Positions 34,732 through 46,801 of a DNA stretch of 64,000 nucleotides are shown here, piece by piece (within the stretch, counting starts at the first letter, position 1; every line of letters begins with the position of its first letter). Under the pieces are notes generated by a model. That model was not told where the DNA came from. It saw only the letters and a list, made by a program, of their open reading frames with translations, and ran no database searches. The translations under genes were made by a program, and so were the position numbers. The stretch comes from Pilaira anomala. Lineage: Eukaryota > Mucoromycota > Mucoromycetes > Mucorales > Mucoraceae. The stretch lies in NCBI GenBank assembly GCA_025716855.1, contig JAIXMQ010000040.1, forward strand, positions 1 through 64,000, written 5' to 3'.

Positions 34732-36559
34732 TGGGTGACTCATAATCATCTTTTTATTTACCCCCATATTCTACTCAAACCTTGTATCTATCTATCAACT
34801 TTCTCATTCTTTTACTAATTCTACATTAACCACTTGTGAATATTCGGGCCACTTTTACTATTGTCGTATAAAATATCCTACATCAAACAACATCTCTCAT
34901 TTCCAGTCTCTCGCTATTGTCTATAACCAATGTTTTGATGTTTATGTAAAAAAAGAAGAAGGAATTATGCTATATACTTTAAATCTGTATCCCCTCATTA
35001 CTATTTCTAAACTATCAATAAATAAATAAAAACAAATTCAACTTCATTAGTAAAAAAAAAAAAAGGTCTTTTTTTTTATAATTGATTATACATCTTGGCA
35101 AATAAAAGTTGTAAAATCGATACAATGGTTTTACATTTTATCATATAAATGACATACAAAAAGACAAGGACCAGTTGATCCTCCTTCTTCCGAAATGCTA
35201 TAATTTGGCGCACAATGATCAGTAAGGTCCAAACAAACAATTAGTTAAAAAAGTTTAAGTGTGTGTTTATCTGATTGATACATATACCCCTAATGCTTAA
35301 AAATGAAGATATATTTCGTCATTTGGTTTGAATGTGCATATGTTTATTACTTAAGCCTAAAAATAAAATAAAAGATACATGCCAATCATATTATTAAGTA
35401 TATATTTTTCTAATAGTTTAGGATGAACTCATGAAGAGAATTCCGTCAAGTGTAGAACATGATGCGTGTGAGCTAAGTCCTTTTTTCTTCTTTTTTTCCT
35501 TTATATAGTTCTTTCTAGCTGGTTTCTTAGACGGCCTCTTTCAATCCGAAAAAAATATTTTAAAATTGGAGTTAAAAGGAGGTATATAGCTGTTTTATTT
35601 GTGCCACATCATTTTTTTTTTTTTTTGTTTTGTTTGGCAAACCAACTTAATAAAAAAAAAACCTGATTTTTTGTAACGTTACGTTTGACGTGTAAAACTG
35701 TTGTTTGTTAATTAAATCATTTCTAAAAGAATGGTTAGTTTAAAAAAATGTGGAATTATTTATTTTTGCCCTTTCCTTTGATATATATTATTTATATATA
35801 TATATATATATATAAAGGTTTTGTACAATTACAAAGACCTACATCTGATAGGTAATTGACTGCATATTATTATGGAAAAAACAAAGAAATCAGTAAAAAG
35901 AATTAAGGAGATGATCTGTGCAGTGGTGAGATTTCCGAAGAAAGGTTAGCGTCAAACTGACGTATGTGTTTATCTGAATTCAATACATAATCCCTTTCCT
36001 CTCCTCTTTTTAATAATATCAAATAAATATTTGTTTGGTTTAAGGTTAGTCTGTTTATTTACTGAGAGAAAAAAAAAAGGGACAAAGACAATGATACGCC
36101 GCTAAAAGTAAATAACAGAATAAAGGAAAGATGGCACAGAAACTAACTTGGTTTATCATTTTGTTAAATAGAGACAATGACGACACGGAAACCGGCAGAG
36201 TGGTAATTGTAAGATCGAAATGATTTTTTTATTGGTTACTAATATGGATGGTGTACTTAATAACTGTTAAAATTATGTTCCACAATATGTAAATTGATAG
36301 ACACCTGGGCGTCATTTAGTTTGTAACAAGTTAAATAATGATCTACTATTTGTCAAATAAAATGTATATGTATGTATTTTTGAGTTCTTAGTAAATGAAC
36401 CTTGACAATATTAACTACATGGGTCTATAACAACAATGGTATTAATATATAATAGGATGAACTTAACTGTATCATTCGGGTGATGTTTTAACAATATTAA
36501 AAAAAAAATACAGGTATCTAAATTATACATATATATTATGGAGGATTACGGAGAAACAT
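34732..36559. other. Non-coding region after the bZIP gene
   Basis: The first 300 bp (to about 35030) are C/T-rich and end in AATAAATAAATAAA, which looks like a long 3' UTR with a polyadenylation signal. The rest is AT-rich with (TA)n at about 35799-35815 and no recognisable gene. Confidence 0.5.
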
Positions 36560-36589
36560 CTCTTTTCTAGAACCATATATACCTTACTT

Positions 36590-37560
36590 CCACTTTTATT
36601 AGAGTTTCATCATCTTTGGTGGGAATAACATATCTTTACGGTACCAGCTTTCGGTATTGGAAAGTGTTTTTTTTTGCGGGCTTACATATTTCCAATACGC
36701 GGGTTTGTCATTGGGCCCGGCTCCTTTACCACATATTCTTTTCGCACACCATTAATGATGCTTTCAAATCAAATCCCGCAAACCAACATTCATTGAATTT
36801 AACAACCCCATGAAGATTATCCTTGGGAGCAATATTATCTGGGACATACCAAGATCCAAGGGAGTGCTCTTTTGTGAAACTTTCACTAGCCTGCCTAATA
36901 TCTAATATCTATAAATATCTCTTCCATGTGTATCCCATCATTATTTTTATAGATTTTATGTTTAGTTTGGTTTTATATTGGTATTTTCTTTCTAATAGCT
37001 TCTATTTTATATATAAAAAAGGTTCGGCTGTTTTACTTTGGACTATTCAATACAAATGTTCTACAAATGTTTCTTTAAGTTCATTATTCAAATAAAGCTT
37101 CCCGTCATCAAGATGTTCTTGATATCCTTCCTTTTTTTCCGCTCCTGGGAGTGCCGTGGTAGCCCGTGCGTTTTGTTTTAACCAATTAAACAATAAAGTA
37201 AATGGTTGTAGTCTTTAAAGCAAATTTTTCTCATTGGAAGTCAAATAATCCTCTAATATATCTAGTAGTAGCATGTTTTAAGCGCGAGTAAAATGTTAAT
37301 ATTATTCAGCTTTAGTTTTAATCAAATGAGTGTAAATTAATATTTGAATTTAACAAGTTTTTGGAAATTTTCTTTAAGGCAATCCATTCGTGCCTTTGTA
37401 TGTAGTACAGCTGTAAAATGTCTTCCATACTAGACGCTTGTGGAAAAAGAGAAAAAAACTTGTCATTTGATTTTTTTTTTTTTGACGAAATATCTGTAGC
37501 GTTCCGGAGATACAGTGCTTTTTTTTTCCTATTACAAATAACGATCATCCACTTAATCTT
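36590..37560 (-). pseudogene. Protein-like but broken coding remnant, family unknown
   Basis: On the minus strand several adjacent stretches look like real protein but cannot be joined into one open frame. They read about SSMEDILQLYYIQRHEW (about 37400), GYQEHLDDGKLYLNNELKE (about 37090), GSWYVPDNIAPKDNLHG and VVKFNECWFAGFDLKASL (about 36730-36870), then HFPIPKAGTVKICYSHQR (about 36630) after a stop and frame change. The codon pattern is unlike nearby spacer and the base composition is higher in G+C. I could not name the family; a decayed gene or a mobile-element relic are both possible. Boundaries are approximate. Confidence 0.35.
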
Positions 37561-38347
37561 CCTCTTATTTTATTGTTTGTTTTTGTGTGTGTTACATTTC
37601 TAGAGTTAACCATTTTGAATCACACATTAAGTCGGGCAAGCTAGTAACTGGATTTACGGTAGTTGTTGTACAATATATTCGTGACTTATTAGGGTCTCTT
37701 TTCTGTTGATTTTATGCAACAGAGGTTATCTTAAGCTATTATTCTTTTACCAGCAGTCATATAATATAGAATATTTGGTAATCCTTATTTGTTAACAAAC
37801 AAAGGCCAGTTTTATAGCAACCACTAGAATATAACCTACCAGGAGACATTATTTATAGTTAAACATTAATGTACCAAAAATGAGGTGCAGTTATTCTAAT
37901 GCCCATAGAAAAAAAGGACCAATTATTACATTTTCTCTTTGTAACGTGTTGTGTCTAAATTGAGTATGAAGGAAAATATAAATATGAATAAGAAACAGAT
38001 ACGAAGAGATAGCTTATAAATAATTCCAAAAGTTCTTATAATATCTCATAAATTGAGTTCCTTGAAAAGACAGAGAGAATCGTTTCTTCAAGATTCTGTT
38101 AAAGATCTCTCGGCATAATAGACGACATTTACTATATTTAGTCATTCATTTTTTTCTCCTACTAATAGTTATCCTTGGGACTCAGTTTATCTATTAACTT
38201 ACCGTGTGTAAAAATTACAGTGTGGTATTACGATTTTAAAGTTTCATAAAAACAGGTACAAAAAATTCATGCCGAGTGAATAATGCGAGAGAAAAAAAAA
38301 AATCTATTTTTTATTTGCATATTCTTATCTTGTACTTTAACCTTACT
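37561..38347. other. Intergenic, upstream of the deacetylase-like gene
   Basis: Ordinary AT-rich spacer of about 790 bp with no reading frame of interest. Directly before the ATG at 38348 is a short C/T-rich leader (TTATCTTGTACTTTAACC). Confidence 0.5.
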
Positions 38348-39741
38348 ATGCAAGTAGTTTACAGTGACGATGGACTTTTACATAATCCATTGAATGAAAT
38401 GACAGGTGGTGAATGGAAGCCTTATGTTGGTAAGAAAAAGAAACTATAAAGAAAGAAAAAGTTACTTTTTTTTTTAACTCAATCATTGAATAACAGAATC
38501 CCCAAAACGACTTGTCTCCATCAAGAATTTTATTGACATTCATCCCGAGTTCAAAGTTGTTGAACCAAACGACTACTCTTTAGGACCTATCTTGGATGTT
38601 CATAGAGAAGATTATATCACGTTTTTGCAAAGTATCTTTGATGAATGGGTAAAGGACGGAAAGCCAGCAGAAGCATGTTTAGCTGAAACGTTTGGTCATC
38701 CCTCCATGATTGGAAAAGTTGATCCAGATATTGTTCGAAAGACAGCAAACAAAACTGCGAGTGGAAAGCTGGGGTATTATACCTGTGATTTATCTGTTTG
38801 CTTTGTCAAGGGTAAAAAAAAAAAAAAAAAAAAAAGAGGGGGAGAAATAAGATTGAATCGAGATGTTTACTCGTTTTTTTTTTTTCAATTTTAGATACTT
38901 GGCGCGCTACTTATTCTTCAGCTCAAGTAGCTATCTCTGCAGCTCATCGATTAATGGAATCTGTTGAAGTAAAAGACACAAATCGATCAATCTACGCGTT
39001 ATGTAGACCTCCCGGCCATCATTCTTCTCATCAAATGGCAGCTGGCTATTGTTTTGTAAATAATGCAGCTGTAGTTACCCGGTTCTTACAAAATTATACG
39101 TTAGATGATATGAATAGAGCAAAGAAGCCTTATGGGTTTGATAAAGAGGCGATTCGTAAACGAGATTTTAGTCATGGAACGGCTACAGAAAAGAAGAAGA
39201 TCTTGATTGTAGATATTGATTATCATCAGTAAGTAAGATTAGTCTATAAATTAATTTTTTTTTTTAAAAGAAGAATTATAGTGGTAATGGTACACAGGAC
39301 ATATTCTATGATGATTCCTCTGTATTCTATGTCTCTCTTCATGGTAGTCCTGACTACCCATATTTTACTGGTTCTGCTGAAGAAAAAGGTCGAGGAGATG
39401 GCGTTGGTTATAATATCAATATACCTCTTGATCCAGATACAACAACAGACGCTATTTATCTCGAGCATCTTGAAGGTGTATTGAACAAAGATAGTGTTGT
39501 TGAATTTAAGGCTGATGTTGTGGTTGTCTCAATGGGCTTAGATACTTGGCATGAAGATCCAATTGCGGGTATGAGTGGACTTGTAAATATGAGTACATAT
39601 AAAAAGATGGGTTATTTGATCAAGACAAGTGCTAGTTGCTCCGGTCGACCTATCTTATTTATTCAAGAAGGAGGTTATACAATTGAAAAATTGGGTAATT
39701 TGGCCGGTAATGTCTTGCAAGGATATCTCGAAACGAAATAA
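38348..39741 (+). CDS. Histone deacetylase superfamily protein, acetylpolyamine amidohydrolase-like
   Basis: Exons 38348-38429, 38497-38811, 38895-39228 and 39282-39741 give 1191 nt, 396 residues. The arginase/deacetylase fold is marked by CRPPGHHSSHQMAAGYC (catalytic tandem His 174-175), YCFVNNAAV, and the metal motif DIDYHHGNGTQDIFY (Asp241 and His243 as zinc ligands), which the intron 3 junction splits between the two His. GLDTWHEDPIAGM holds the third Asp ligand. The N-terminus YSDDGLLHNPLNEMTGGEWKPY and the DTW form are closer to bacterial-type acetylpolyamine amidohydrolases and HDAC10 than to Rpd3. It likely removes acetyl groups from polyamines or proteins; the substrate is unproven. 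Confidence 0.88.
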
Positions 39742-39864
39742 TAAACATTGAGTTTTTTTTATTGGTTCCTTTTTTTATCATCTCATATTATTTTTGAGGT
39801 TTTACATTTATTATAAAAAAAAAGAAAATGAAGAAAAAATTGGTTCCTTGAAAAAAAAAAAAGT

Positions 39865-40983
39865 ATGAAGCTTTCTTATTTATTACTGTCATTTTATTTA
39901 TTTCAACATGTATATACAGCACCATTAAATACAACCGGGACTATTCGACATTATTACATTGCTGCAGAAGAAGAAGTCTGGAATTATGCTCCCATGCAAT
40001 GGGACAACGTCCGAGATCAGCCTTTGACAAAGGCACCTTCATCACTATACACTGTCTTTCGAAAGAATAAACGTATTGGATCTAGTTATCAAAAGGCATT
40101 CTATCGTCAGTACCGAGATGATTCTTTCACAGTACCTATTCCCCATGACAATGCCTTGGGTAATCTCGGACCCATTTTGCGAGCGGAGGCAGGAGATCAA
40201 GTACATATCACTTTTTATAACCGAGCCAGTTACCCTCATTCTTTACATCCTCATACCACCATTACCAGCAACCAAACCGAATTACCAGGACAATTTGTTA
40301 GACCAGGAGAAAAATATCGATATGTTTGGGATATTCCAATAGAGTATACGTTTCCTGAAAACCAATCTTCTGTTGTCTGGACATACTCTTCAAAGGCATC
40401 ACCCGTAGGAGATATCAATGCAGGATTATTAGGATTAGTTATTATCTATGAAAAGGGAACACTTGAATTTACTTCACCTGGATCCATGTTTCAAAAGCCC
40501 AAGAATATCGATAAAGAAGTGTTTACAATCATGACCACTACAGATGAATCAGAATCAACATACTTTACAGAATCAGGCGAGCGTGTGGGAATGAGTGTGG
40601 ATCGACTAAAGGAATTAGAGAGAACAGATCGATTGTTTAAAGAGTCCAATCGAATGTATCATATCAATGGATATGTGTATAATAACAATAAGAATATCGA
40701 ATTAGTGTATGGATCTCATGTACGATGGTATATTATCTCATATGGCGTATCAGATGACGATGTGCATACAGCACATTGGCATGGAGCTACTATGTTGTAT
40801 CACGGACATCGTGTGGATGTTGTGGATTTGACACCAGTTAGTTTTGAAGTGGTGGATATGATACCAGATAATGAAGGACAATGGTTATTTCATTGTCATG
40901 TTGCTTCTCATTTTGACTCTGGTATGAGTGCTTTTTATCAAGTTGAAAAGGTAGTTTACACTGGTGACGAAGGTTGGGAATAA
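39865..40983 (+). CDS. Ceruloplasmin/hephaestin-like secreted multicopper oxidase with an incomplete copper site
   Basis: Single exon, 372 residues. A cleavable signal peptide (MKLSYLLLSFYLFQHVYTA) is followed by HYYIAAEEEVWNYAPMQWD, YQKAFYRQYRDDSFT and LGPILRAEAGDQVHITFYN, which are hallmark sequences of ceruloplasmin-type cupredoxins rather than Fet3. Two cupredoxin domains are seen. Copper motifs present: HPH (first HxH), HTAHWHG (HxxHxH) and HCHVASHFDSGM (HCHxxxH plus axial Met). The expected second HxH, near residue 172, reads WTYSSKASP. Potential N-glycosylation sites occur. It may oxidise iron or another substrate outside the cell, but the missing His pair makes activity uncertain. Confidence 0.85.
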   Translation: MKLSYLLLSFYLFQHVYTAPLNTTGTIRHYYIAAEEEVWNYAPMQWDNVRDQPLTKAPSSLYTVFRKNKRIGSSYQKAFYRQYRDDSFTVPIPHDNALGNLGPILRAEAGDQVHITFYNRASYPHSLHPHTTITSNQTELPGQFVRPGEKYRYVWDIPIEYTFPENQSSVVWTYSSKASPVGDINAGLLGLVIIYEKGTLEFTSPGSMFQKPKNIDKEVFTIMTTTDESESTYFTESGERVGMSVDRLKELERTDRLFKESNRMYHINGYVYNNNKNIELVYGSHVRWYIISYGVSDDDVHTAHWHGATMLYHGHRVDVVDLTPVSFEVVDMIPDNEGQWLFHCHVASHFDSGMSAFYQVEKVVYTGDEGWE

Positions 40984-41079
40984 AAGTTGTTCTTTAAAAA
41001 AAAAAATTATTCTGCTGCATTTTGATTTTCCAAACTCTTTTTTTTTTGTTTTTTTTTTTCCACATATTTATTAAAAAAG

Positions 41080-44000
41080 ATGAAACGTCAAGCTTCTATC
41101 AGTTCCTTTTTTACAAAAAAGCCTTCAGAAAATAAGAAGGCAAAGAGAACAGAAAATGAAGAAGTAGAACCAAGTGACAGTAGTCCTATGGAACTTGATG
41201 CCAATCCACCAAAAAAAGTACAAAATAAGCTGTCAACAGAAGAAATAAAACAACTTCAAGAGCAATTCGCCAAAAAGTTTGGTGCGAGGGATGAAGAATT
41301 ACTTCAAAAACGTAAACATGTCGAAACACTCATGGCTGACCCAACAGCCAATACACGACAAAAGTATACTCCACTTGAGTCACAGGTAGTAGAATTGAAA
41401 GCTCGTTACCCTGGCTGTCTTTTATTGATCGAAGTTGGATACAAGTTTCGATTCTTTGGAGAAGACGCAAAAATTGCTTCACGCGTTTTACATATTGCAA
41501 ACTTTATTGACAGAAATTTTTATGTTGCAAGTATACCAGTTCATCGTTTAAATTACCACGTACAAAAGTAAGTTAATCTCGGGTTCGAAAAAAAAAAGTA
41601 TTTTATTGAAAAAAAAAAAAAAATATATATATATATAGGTTAGTGAATGCTGGGTATAAAGTAGGTATTGTACGTCAAACGGAAACTGCTGCATTAAAAG
41701 CAGTAGGTACAAACCGTGGCGCGCCTTTTGAAAGAGAACTTACACAAATGATAACCAAGGGAACAATAGTTGATGAAATGATGGTAGATGGCAATGACTC
41801 GGATCAGACAGCAGGAGGAGGGTACTTGATGTGTCTCGTAGAACAGAAGGAGGGAGGCAATGGACCGGATGATAGAGTGAGTACGGGTATGGTAGCCATT
41901 AAACTGTCAACAGGGGATGTAATCTACGATTCATTCTCAGACACATTCATGCGTTCAGAGTTAGAGACGCGGTTATTACATATTGAACCGAGTGAAATCT
42001 TGATTCCATCTAAATCAATTAGTCAACCAACTGAAAAGCTGTTAAAGCATTTATGTTTACAGAAATATTTTGATGGTGAGGCAAGACGAGAATCTGTTCG
42101 GTTAGAAAGAATGCCTGAAGAAGATGATGATTTGTTCTGTAAGGATTATAATACTGCCTTGACTTTTGTATCCGATTTTTATGCCTCGAATAGCGCATTA
42201 TCAAAGATTGTTGAGTTACCTGATATTATTATGTGCGTAGTGTGTACTTTGCCTTAAAGGTTGAAAATATAACTGACTATTTTTTTTTTTTTTTTTTCAA
42301 ATTAGCAAGACATTGGCTTGCTTGATTCGATATCTTGAAGAATTTAAATTAACAAGTATTTTAAAAACTACAAAGTTCTTTACACATTTTGTTTCTCAGA
42401 GTCATATGCTATTAAATGGTAATACACTAGTCAACCTTGAAATATATCGCAACAATACAAACTTTAAAGAAGAAGGATCTTTATTTGGTATATTAAATCA
42501 TACAAGAACAAAATTTGGGCAAAGGTTATTGAGGAAATGGGTAGGAAGACCTTTGGTTGATATCAAGTAAAGTAACTTCAAAGTCATATATATATATATA
42601 TTTTTTTTTTTGTGAAATGTACTAAATAATCTATGCAAATATTCAGTAAATTAAATGAACGCATAGATGCAATCGAAGAATTAATTAGAACAGAGAATCA
42701 AAGAAAGAATCACGTATTGATTTTACTTCGACAATTACCAGATATAGAAAAGGGACTATGCCGTATTCATTACGAAAAGGTAAAAAAAAAAAAAGGGGGG
42801 GGGAAAGGGGATATGCGCATAATGACATAAAGAGATCAACATTTATATTTTTCATGCGTTTTACATTTAGGCATCACCTAAAGAAGTAGTTCAAGTATTA
42901 GATACGCTTGAAAAAGTTTCTAGTGCATTTAAACAAGATGACTCTTACAAATTCAATTCAGACTTGATCAACAGATTAATCTATACATTACCAACAATAT
43001 ACCAAGACGTTGTGAAATTAAAAGACTCTATTAACGCAGACCAGCAAGGAGATATCCTCGTTTTCTTTCGATCCGAAACACGATGGCCCGAAATTCCTAA
43101 ACAAAAAAAGAATATCAAGTATATTGAATCTTTACTAGAACAACATCTCGTAGAATTAAGAAAAGAAAGACAATTACCCGATTTAAAATTTGTGAGGGTA
43201 GCAGGCATTGAGTATTTATTAGAAGTTCCCAACTCAAAATCCAAAAAGGTACCGGATGCATGGATTAAGATCAGTCATACAAAGGCTGTATCTCGGTATC
43301 ATACACAGTATATCATACAGCAGCTGAAAGAACGTGAACAACATCGAGAACTTTTAACTTTAGCTGCCGAAGAAGCCTATAAAGACTTTTTAAAGTAAGT
43401 ATATATATATATATATATGATACAGGTGATGTAAAAAAAATTTTTTTTTAAAAAAAAAAAAACTTGTTTGTTACTTTAGTGAGATATCTACGCATTATAA
43501 TCAATTTCGTCAAGTTACATCTTGTTTAGCACAATTGGATTGCTTATTATCATTAGCTACGGCATCAAGTCAATTAGGTTATGTCAAACCTGTCTTTTCA
43601 GACAAGACCGAGATTGAAGTGATTGAAGGTCGACATCCAATCATTGAAAGTCGTACAGATTATGTTGGTAACGATATTGTATTCAAGGACACAAACAAAG
43701 CCATGATTCTGACGGGACCCAATATGGGCGGTAAAAGTTCATATATTCGACAAATTGCATTGATTTCGATGATGGCACAAATCGGAACGTATGTACCAGC
43801 TAAATCCGCACGACTTGGTATCCTGGATGCAGTTTACACACGTATGGGAGCTTCGGATAACATGATGCGAGGAGAAAGTACATTTATGGTGGAACTCCAT
43901 GAGACTTCGGATATGATGAAACAAGCAACGAATAAATCTTTAGTGATTTTGGATGAGTTGGGAAGAGGAACAAGTACACATGATGGACAGGCGATTGCGT

Positions 44001-44397
44001 TTGCGGTATTAGAGTATTTTGTGAGACAGGTCCAGTCAATTACTTTGTTTGTAACGCATTATCCGTCCATGGGACAAGTCGCAAAGAAGTTCCCGGAACG
44101 CGTTCGAAATTGTTATATGAGCTTTATAGAGCAGGAACAAGAGGATGGAATACCAAATGTCGTGTTTTTATATAAACTTGTAAATGGTATTGCTAAAGAA
44201 AGTTATGGGTAAGTTTGGATAATAGATTTTTGACATGATTTTTAATTTATACTTGTACTATTAGAATGAATGTAGCAAGATTAGCAGGTATACCTGTACC
44301 GATTATTAAGACGGCTATAAAAAAGTCTAAAGAAGTTCAAGATGTTATGAAGCAAAGAGAAGATCGTATTCAAATGTTAAAATCCATATTAAATTAA
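41080..44397 (+). CDS. MSH3: DNA mismatch repair protein Msh3
   Basis: Exons 41080-41567, 41639-42232, 42306-42566, 42647-42779, 42871-43394, 43480-44208 and 44265-44397 give 2862 nt, 953 residues. The N-terminus [14 protein letters not shown] holds a PCNA-binding PIP box (QxxIxxFF). The mismatch-binding domain starts at [21 protein letters not shown] with the Msh3-type [11 protein letters not shown] (no Phe-x-Glu Msh6 motif). The lever/clamp includes [20 protein letters not shown]. The ATPase has Walker [15 protein letters not shown] and Walker [16 protein letters not shown]. With Msh2 it forms MutS-beta, which repairs insertion/deletion loops; that is relevant in a genome so rich in homopolymers. 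Donor 42233 is GTGCGT. Confidence 0.95.
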
Positions 44398-44519
44398 AAA
44401 ATAAATAAAAAGCAATCCTCAATAATAAAACTATCTCATGTATCGCAAACTAATGTTTAAAGAAAAAATTTATTTTATTTTTTTATAAAAAAAAAAAGAG
44501 CTTTTTTTTTTTATTTAAT

Positions 44520-45155
44520 TTAAGCTTGAACAGGCTCAGCAGCAACGACGGGAGCAGAAGGAGCAGCGGGTCTGAAATCTTGAGCAGAGGGTTCAGTGAT
44601 AGCAGCCTCATCCTTGGGTTCGAGGATGGTGACGATATCAGGAAGAGAGAGCTTAGGACCGTTACGACCGGTAGGATCGTTATCCAACATGATCTTGACC
44701 TTGATACCGAGGACACCTTGACGTAAATCAACGTGACGAACGGCGGTGGTGATGTATTCACGAGCGGGGTTACCAGAGTGAATCATGAAACCATCAGCGA
44801 ACTTCATGGCCTTGGCACGAGCAGCACGAACCTTACCAGAGACAACAACTTCACAACCCTTGGCACCGGATTCCATAACGAAACGGACGACACCATAACA
44901 GGCACGACGGACAGCTAAACCGTTAAGTAACTTGAACTTGACGGACTCACATTGAGCAATGGCACAGAGACCACGGTTTTGAACACGCTCGGCGTAAAGT
45001 TCAACAGCGTTCTCAGGGAACTTGAAACGCTTTTGGACAAGAGTGGTCAATTCACGAATACGACGACCCTTCTCACCAAGAACGTTTTGGGTGTGAGTGG
45101 CACGGATGATGATTCTATTTATTTGTTTGTTTGTTAGGATTTGAACGTTTATTTT

Positions 45156-45188
<33 letters not shown>

Positions 45189-45679
45189 TATTACTTACTC
45201 GGTACGGGCAGGGGTAACACGGACCTCAACACCAGCATAACCATCTTCGGCAAGTTCACGAGTGAAGAACTCGTTAAGTTCAGCGTAGAAGACACCGTCA
45301 GCGACCTTTAATTTTTTTGTTGATTTAATGTTAGTTTTTTTTTTTTTGTGATTTTTCTATGCGTGTTTTGTCAACTTACGAACTAATAAATAAATAAATA
45401 AAAAGTGGTGTAATAATAAAATAATAATAGAGAAAGAAAATGTTGATTAGTATAATGTGTTGTAAAAAGTAAAAATTGAAAGCGATGAAATGGATGACAT
45501 TTGTTTGTTTTGTGGATTTCAAAGGTTGTGGGGAGGAAAAAAAAATATATATATCATCTATGCTTAAATTCTAACATTTAAATCCAAAATCTAATTGATC
45601 CATCATCCATTTCATCTGTATTTTCTTGTATTTTGATAATTACTTTTCTCTTCTTGGAGATTTGTTGAGCAGCTGCCAT
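44520..45679 (-). CDS. RPS3: 40S ribosomal protein uS3 (S3), with a predicted 3-nt microexon
   Basis: Exons complement 45679-45644, 45382-45380, 45305-45199 and 45114-44520 give 741 nt, 246 residues. The product starts [27 protein letters not shown] and runs through [14 protein letters not shown] (KH domain GxxG), [34 protein letters not shown] and [14 protein letters not shown], all near-invariant in eukaryotic S3. It lines the mRNA entry channel. The Phe between exon 1 and exon 3 is coded by a 3-nt exon (TTC) flanked by TTATTAG and GTAAGT; without it the conserved KKRKFVADG would lack Phe. Intron 1 (261 nt) is longer than others and has a strong inverted repeat. Confidence 0.95.
45484..45616 (-). 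repeat. 14-bp perfect inverted repeat inside RPS3 intron 1
   Basis: GATGAAATGGATGA at 45484-45497 and its exact reverse complement TCATCCATTTCATC at 45603-45616 lie within the first RPS3 intron, enclosing 105 nt. On the coding strand an inner pair TGGATTT / AAATCCA extends the fold. The stem could bring the splice sites together or form an autoregulatory or small-RNA structure. Confidence 0.65.
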
Positions 45680-46188
45680 GATGAATGAAAGAGGGGGAGT
45701 CTATCTATTTTGCCATCTTTTTTAGGTCTTTCAACACTTTGTTTTTTTTTTTTTTTTTGCTCCAGAATTGCGTCCGAACCGGAATAATTTAAAACACCTT
45801 GGAATTTTTTTTTTTTTTTTTTGTAATTATTTATTGATTTTATAAAGGGGGAAAATGTGTTGTGAAGGAAGGGGAGAGAGAGAGAGAGAAAAAAGGGGGG
45901 GGGGGGACAGTGTAGTATATGTGTGAACTAAATTCTGTAATCTTTTGGGATTGTTATTTTGTGCAAAAAGAGAGAGAGATAATATACAATAAATGAAAGG
46001 AAACACCCTTAAACATATAAACGGGTGAAAACAAAAAAGAAAGATAACAAGGGCAACAAAAAAAGAAGAGGTATAGTACAATGAATGCATGTGTGTGAGT
46101 GTGAGTGTGTGTGTGTGGTGAGTGTGTGTGTGGTGAGTGTAGTATGGGGGTGTATGTATATAAAATATATATGTAATTATATATAGTA

Positions 46189-46221
<33 letters not shown>

Positions 46222-46453
46222 ATAGAGAATTCAATGAACCGTATACAAAAAAAACAAAAAAAAACAAGAAGAACAAATGGACAAAAAAGAATAAAGACGG
46301 CAAAATGAGAGAGAGAGAAGGTGATATAAGAGAATGTATACAGATTTGATGATGGCGGTTTGTAAGCGGAGAAGGGTATGTGATGTGATGTGATATTGCT
46401 GATTTGTTTAATCTTCTAAATTTTCTTGTTGATTTTGTACAACAAAGTTATAT
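45680..46453. other. Spacer with homopolymers and (TG)n/(GA)n repeats between RPS3 and the PNRC-like gene
   Basis: RPS3 5' flank with T16 and T18 tracts (45748-45764, 45805-45823). Then come GA repeats (45875-45890), G-run (45894-45906), a (TG)n-rich block at 46090-46142, and A28 at 46192-46219. No gene was recognised. The part near 46400 is probably 3' UTR of the minus-strand neighbour. Confidence 0.55.
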
Positions 46454-46762
46454 TTATATCTTTAGCATTGATCTCAATCCACGTTGAATTTCTGATAGAT
46501 CTAAATCAAAATCATTCTTTAAAGGTTGAGGAGATAAAATTTTCATTAAATCCTTTGAATGTCTTGATAGTTTCTGTCTTTCCAATTCAATTGATGAAAT
46601 ATTCGTTCCTATCGTTGAAGGGGGAGAAAAGGCGGGGATAGGTAAAGTATTTGGGGCAGGTGAGTTATTAAAAGTAGGACCGGCGTAAACAGTACTTCTA
46701 ATATCAACACTACTACTTGACCTACGACGCAGTTGTTGTTGTTGTTGTTCATTTCTTTATAA

Positions 46763-46801
<39 letters not shown>

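Noticed and set aside
45121..45150. GGATTTGAAC on the plus strand near RPS3 as a tRNA T-loop
   Set aside because: It lies within an RPS3 intron and has no acceptor stem or anticodon arm around it.
45897..46303. Long minus-strand frame rich in Phe, Thr and His
   Set aside because: It is produced by poly-A and (TG)n repeats read in reverse; no protein character.
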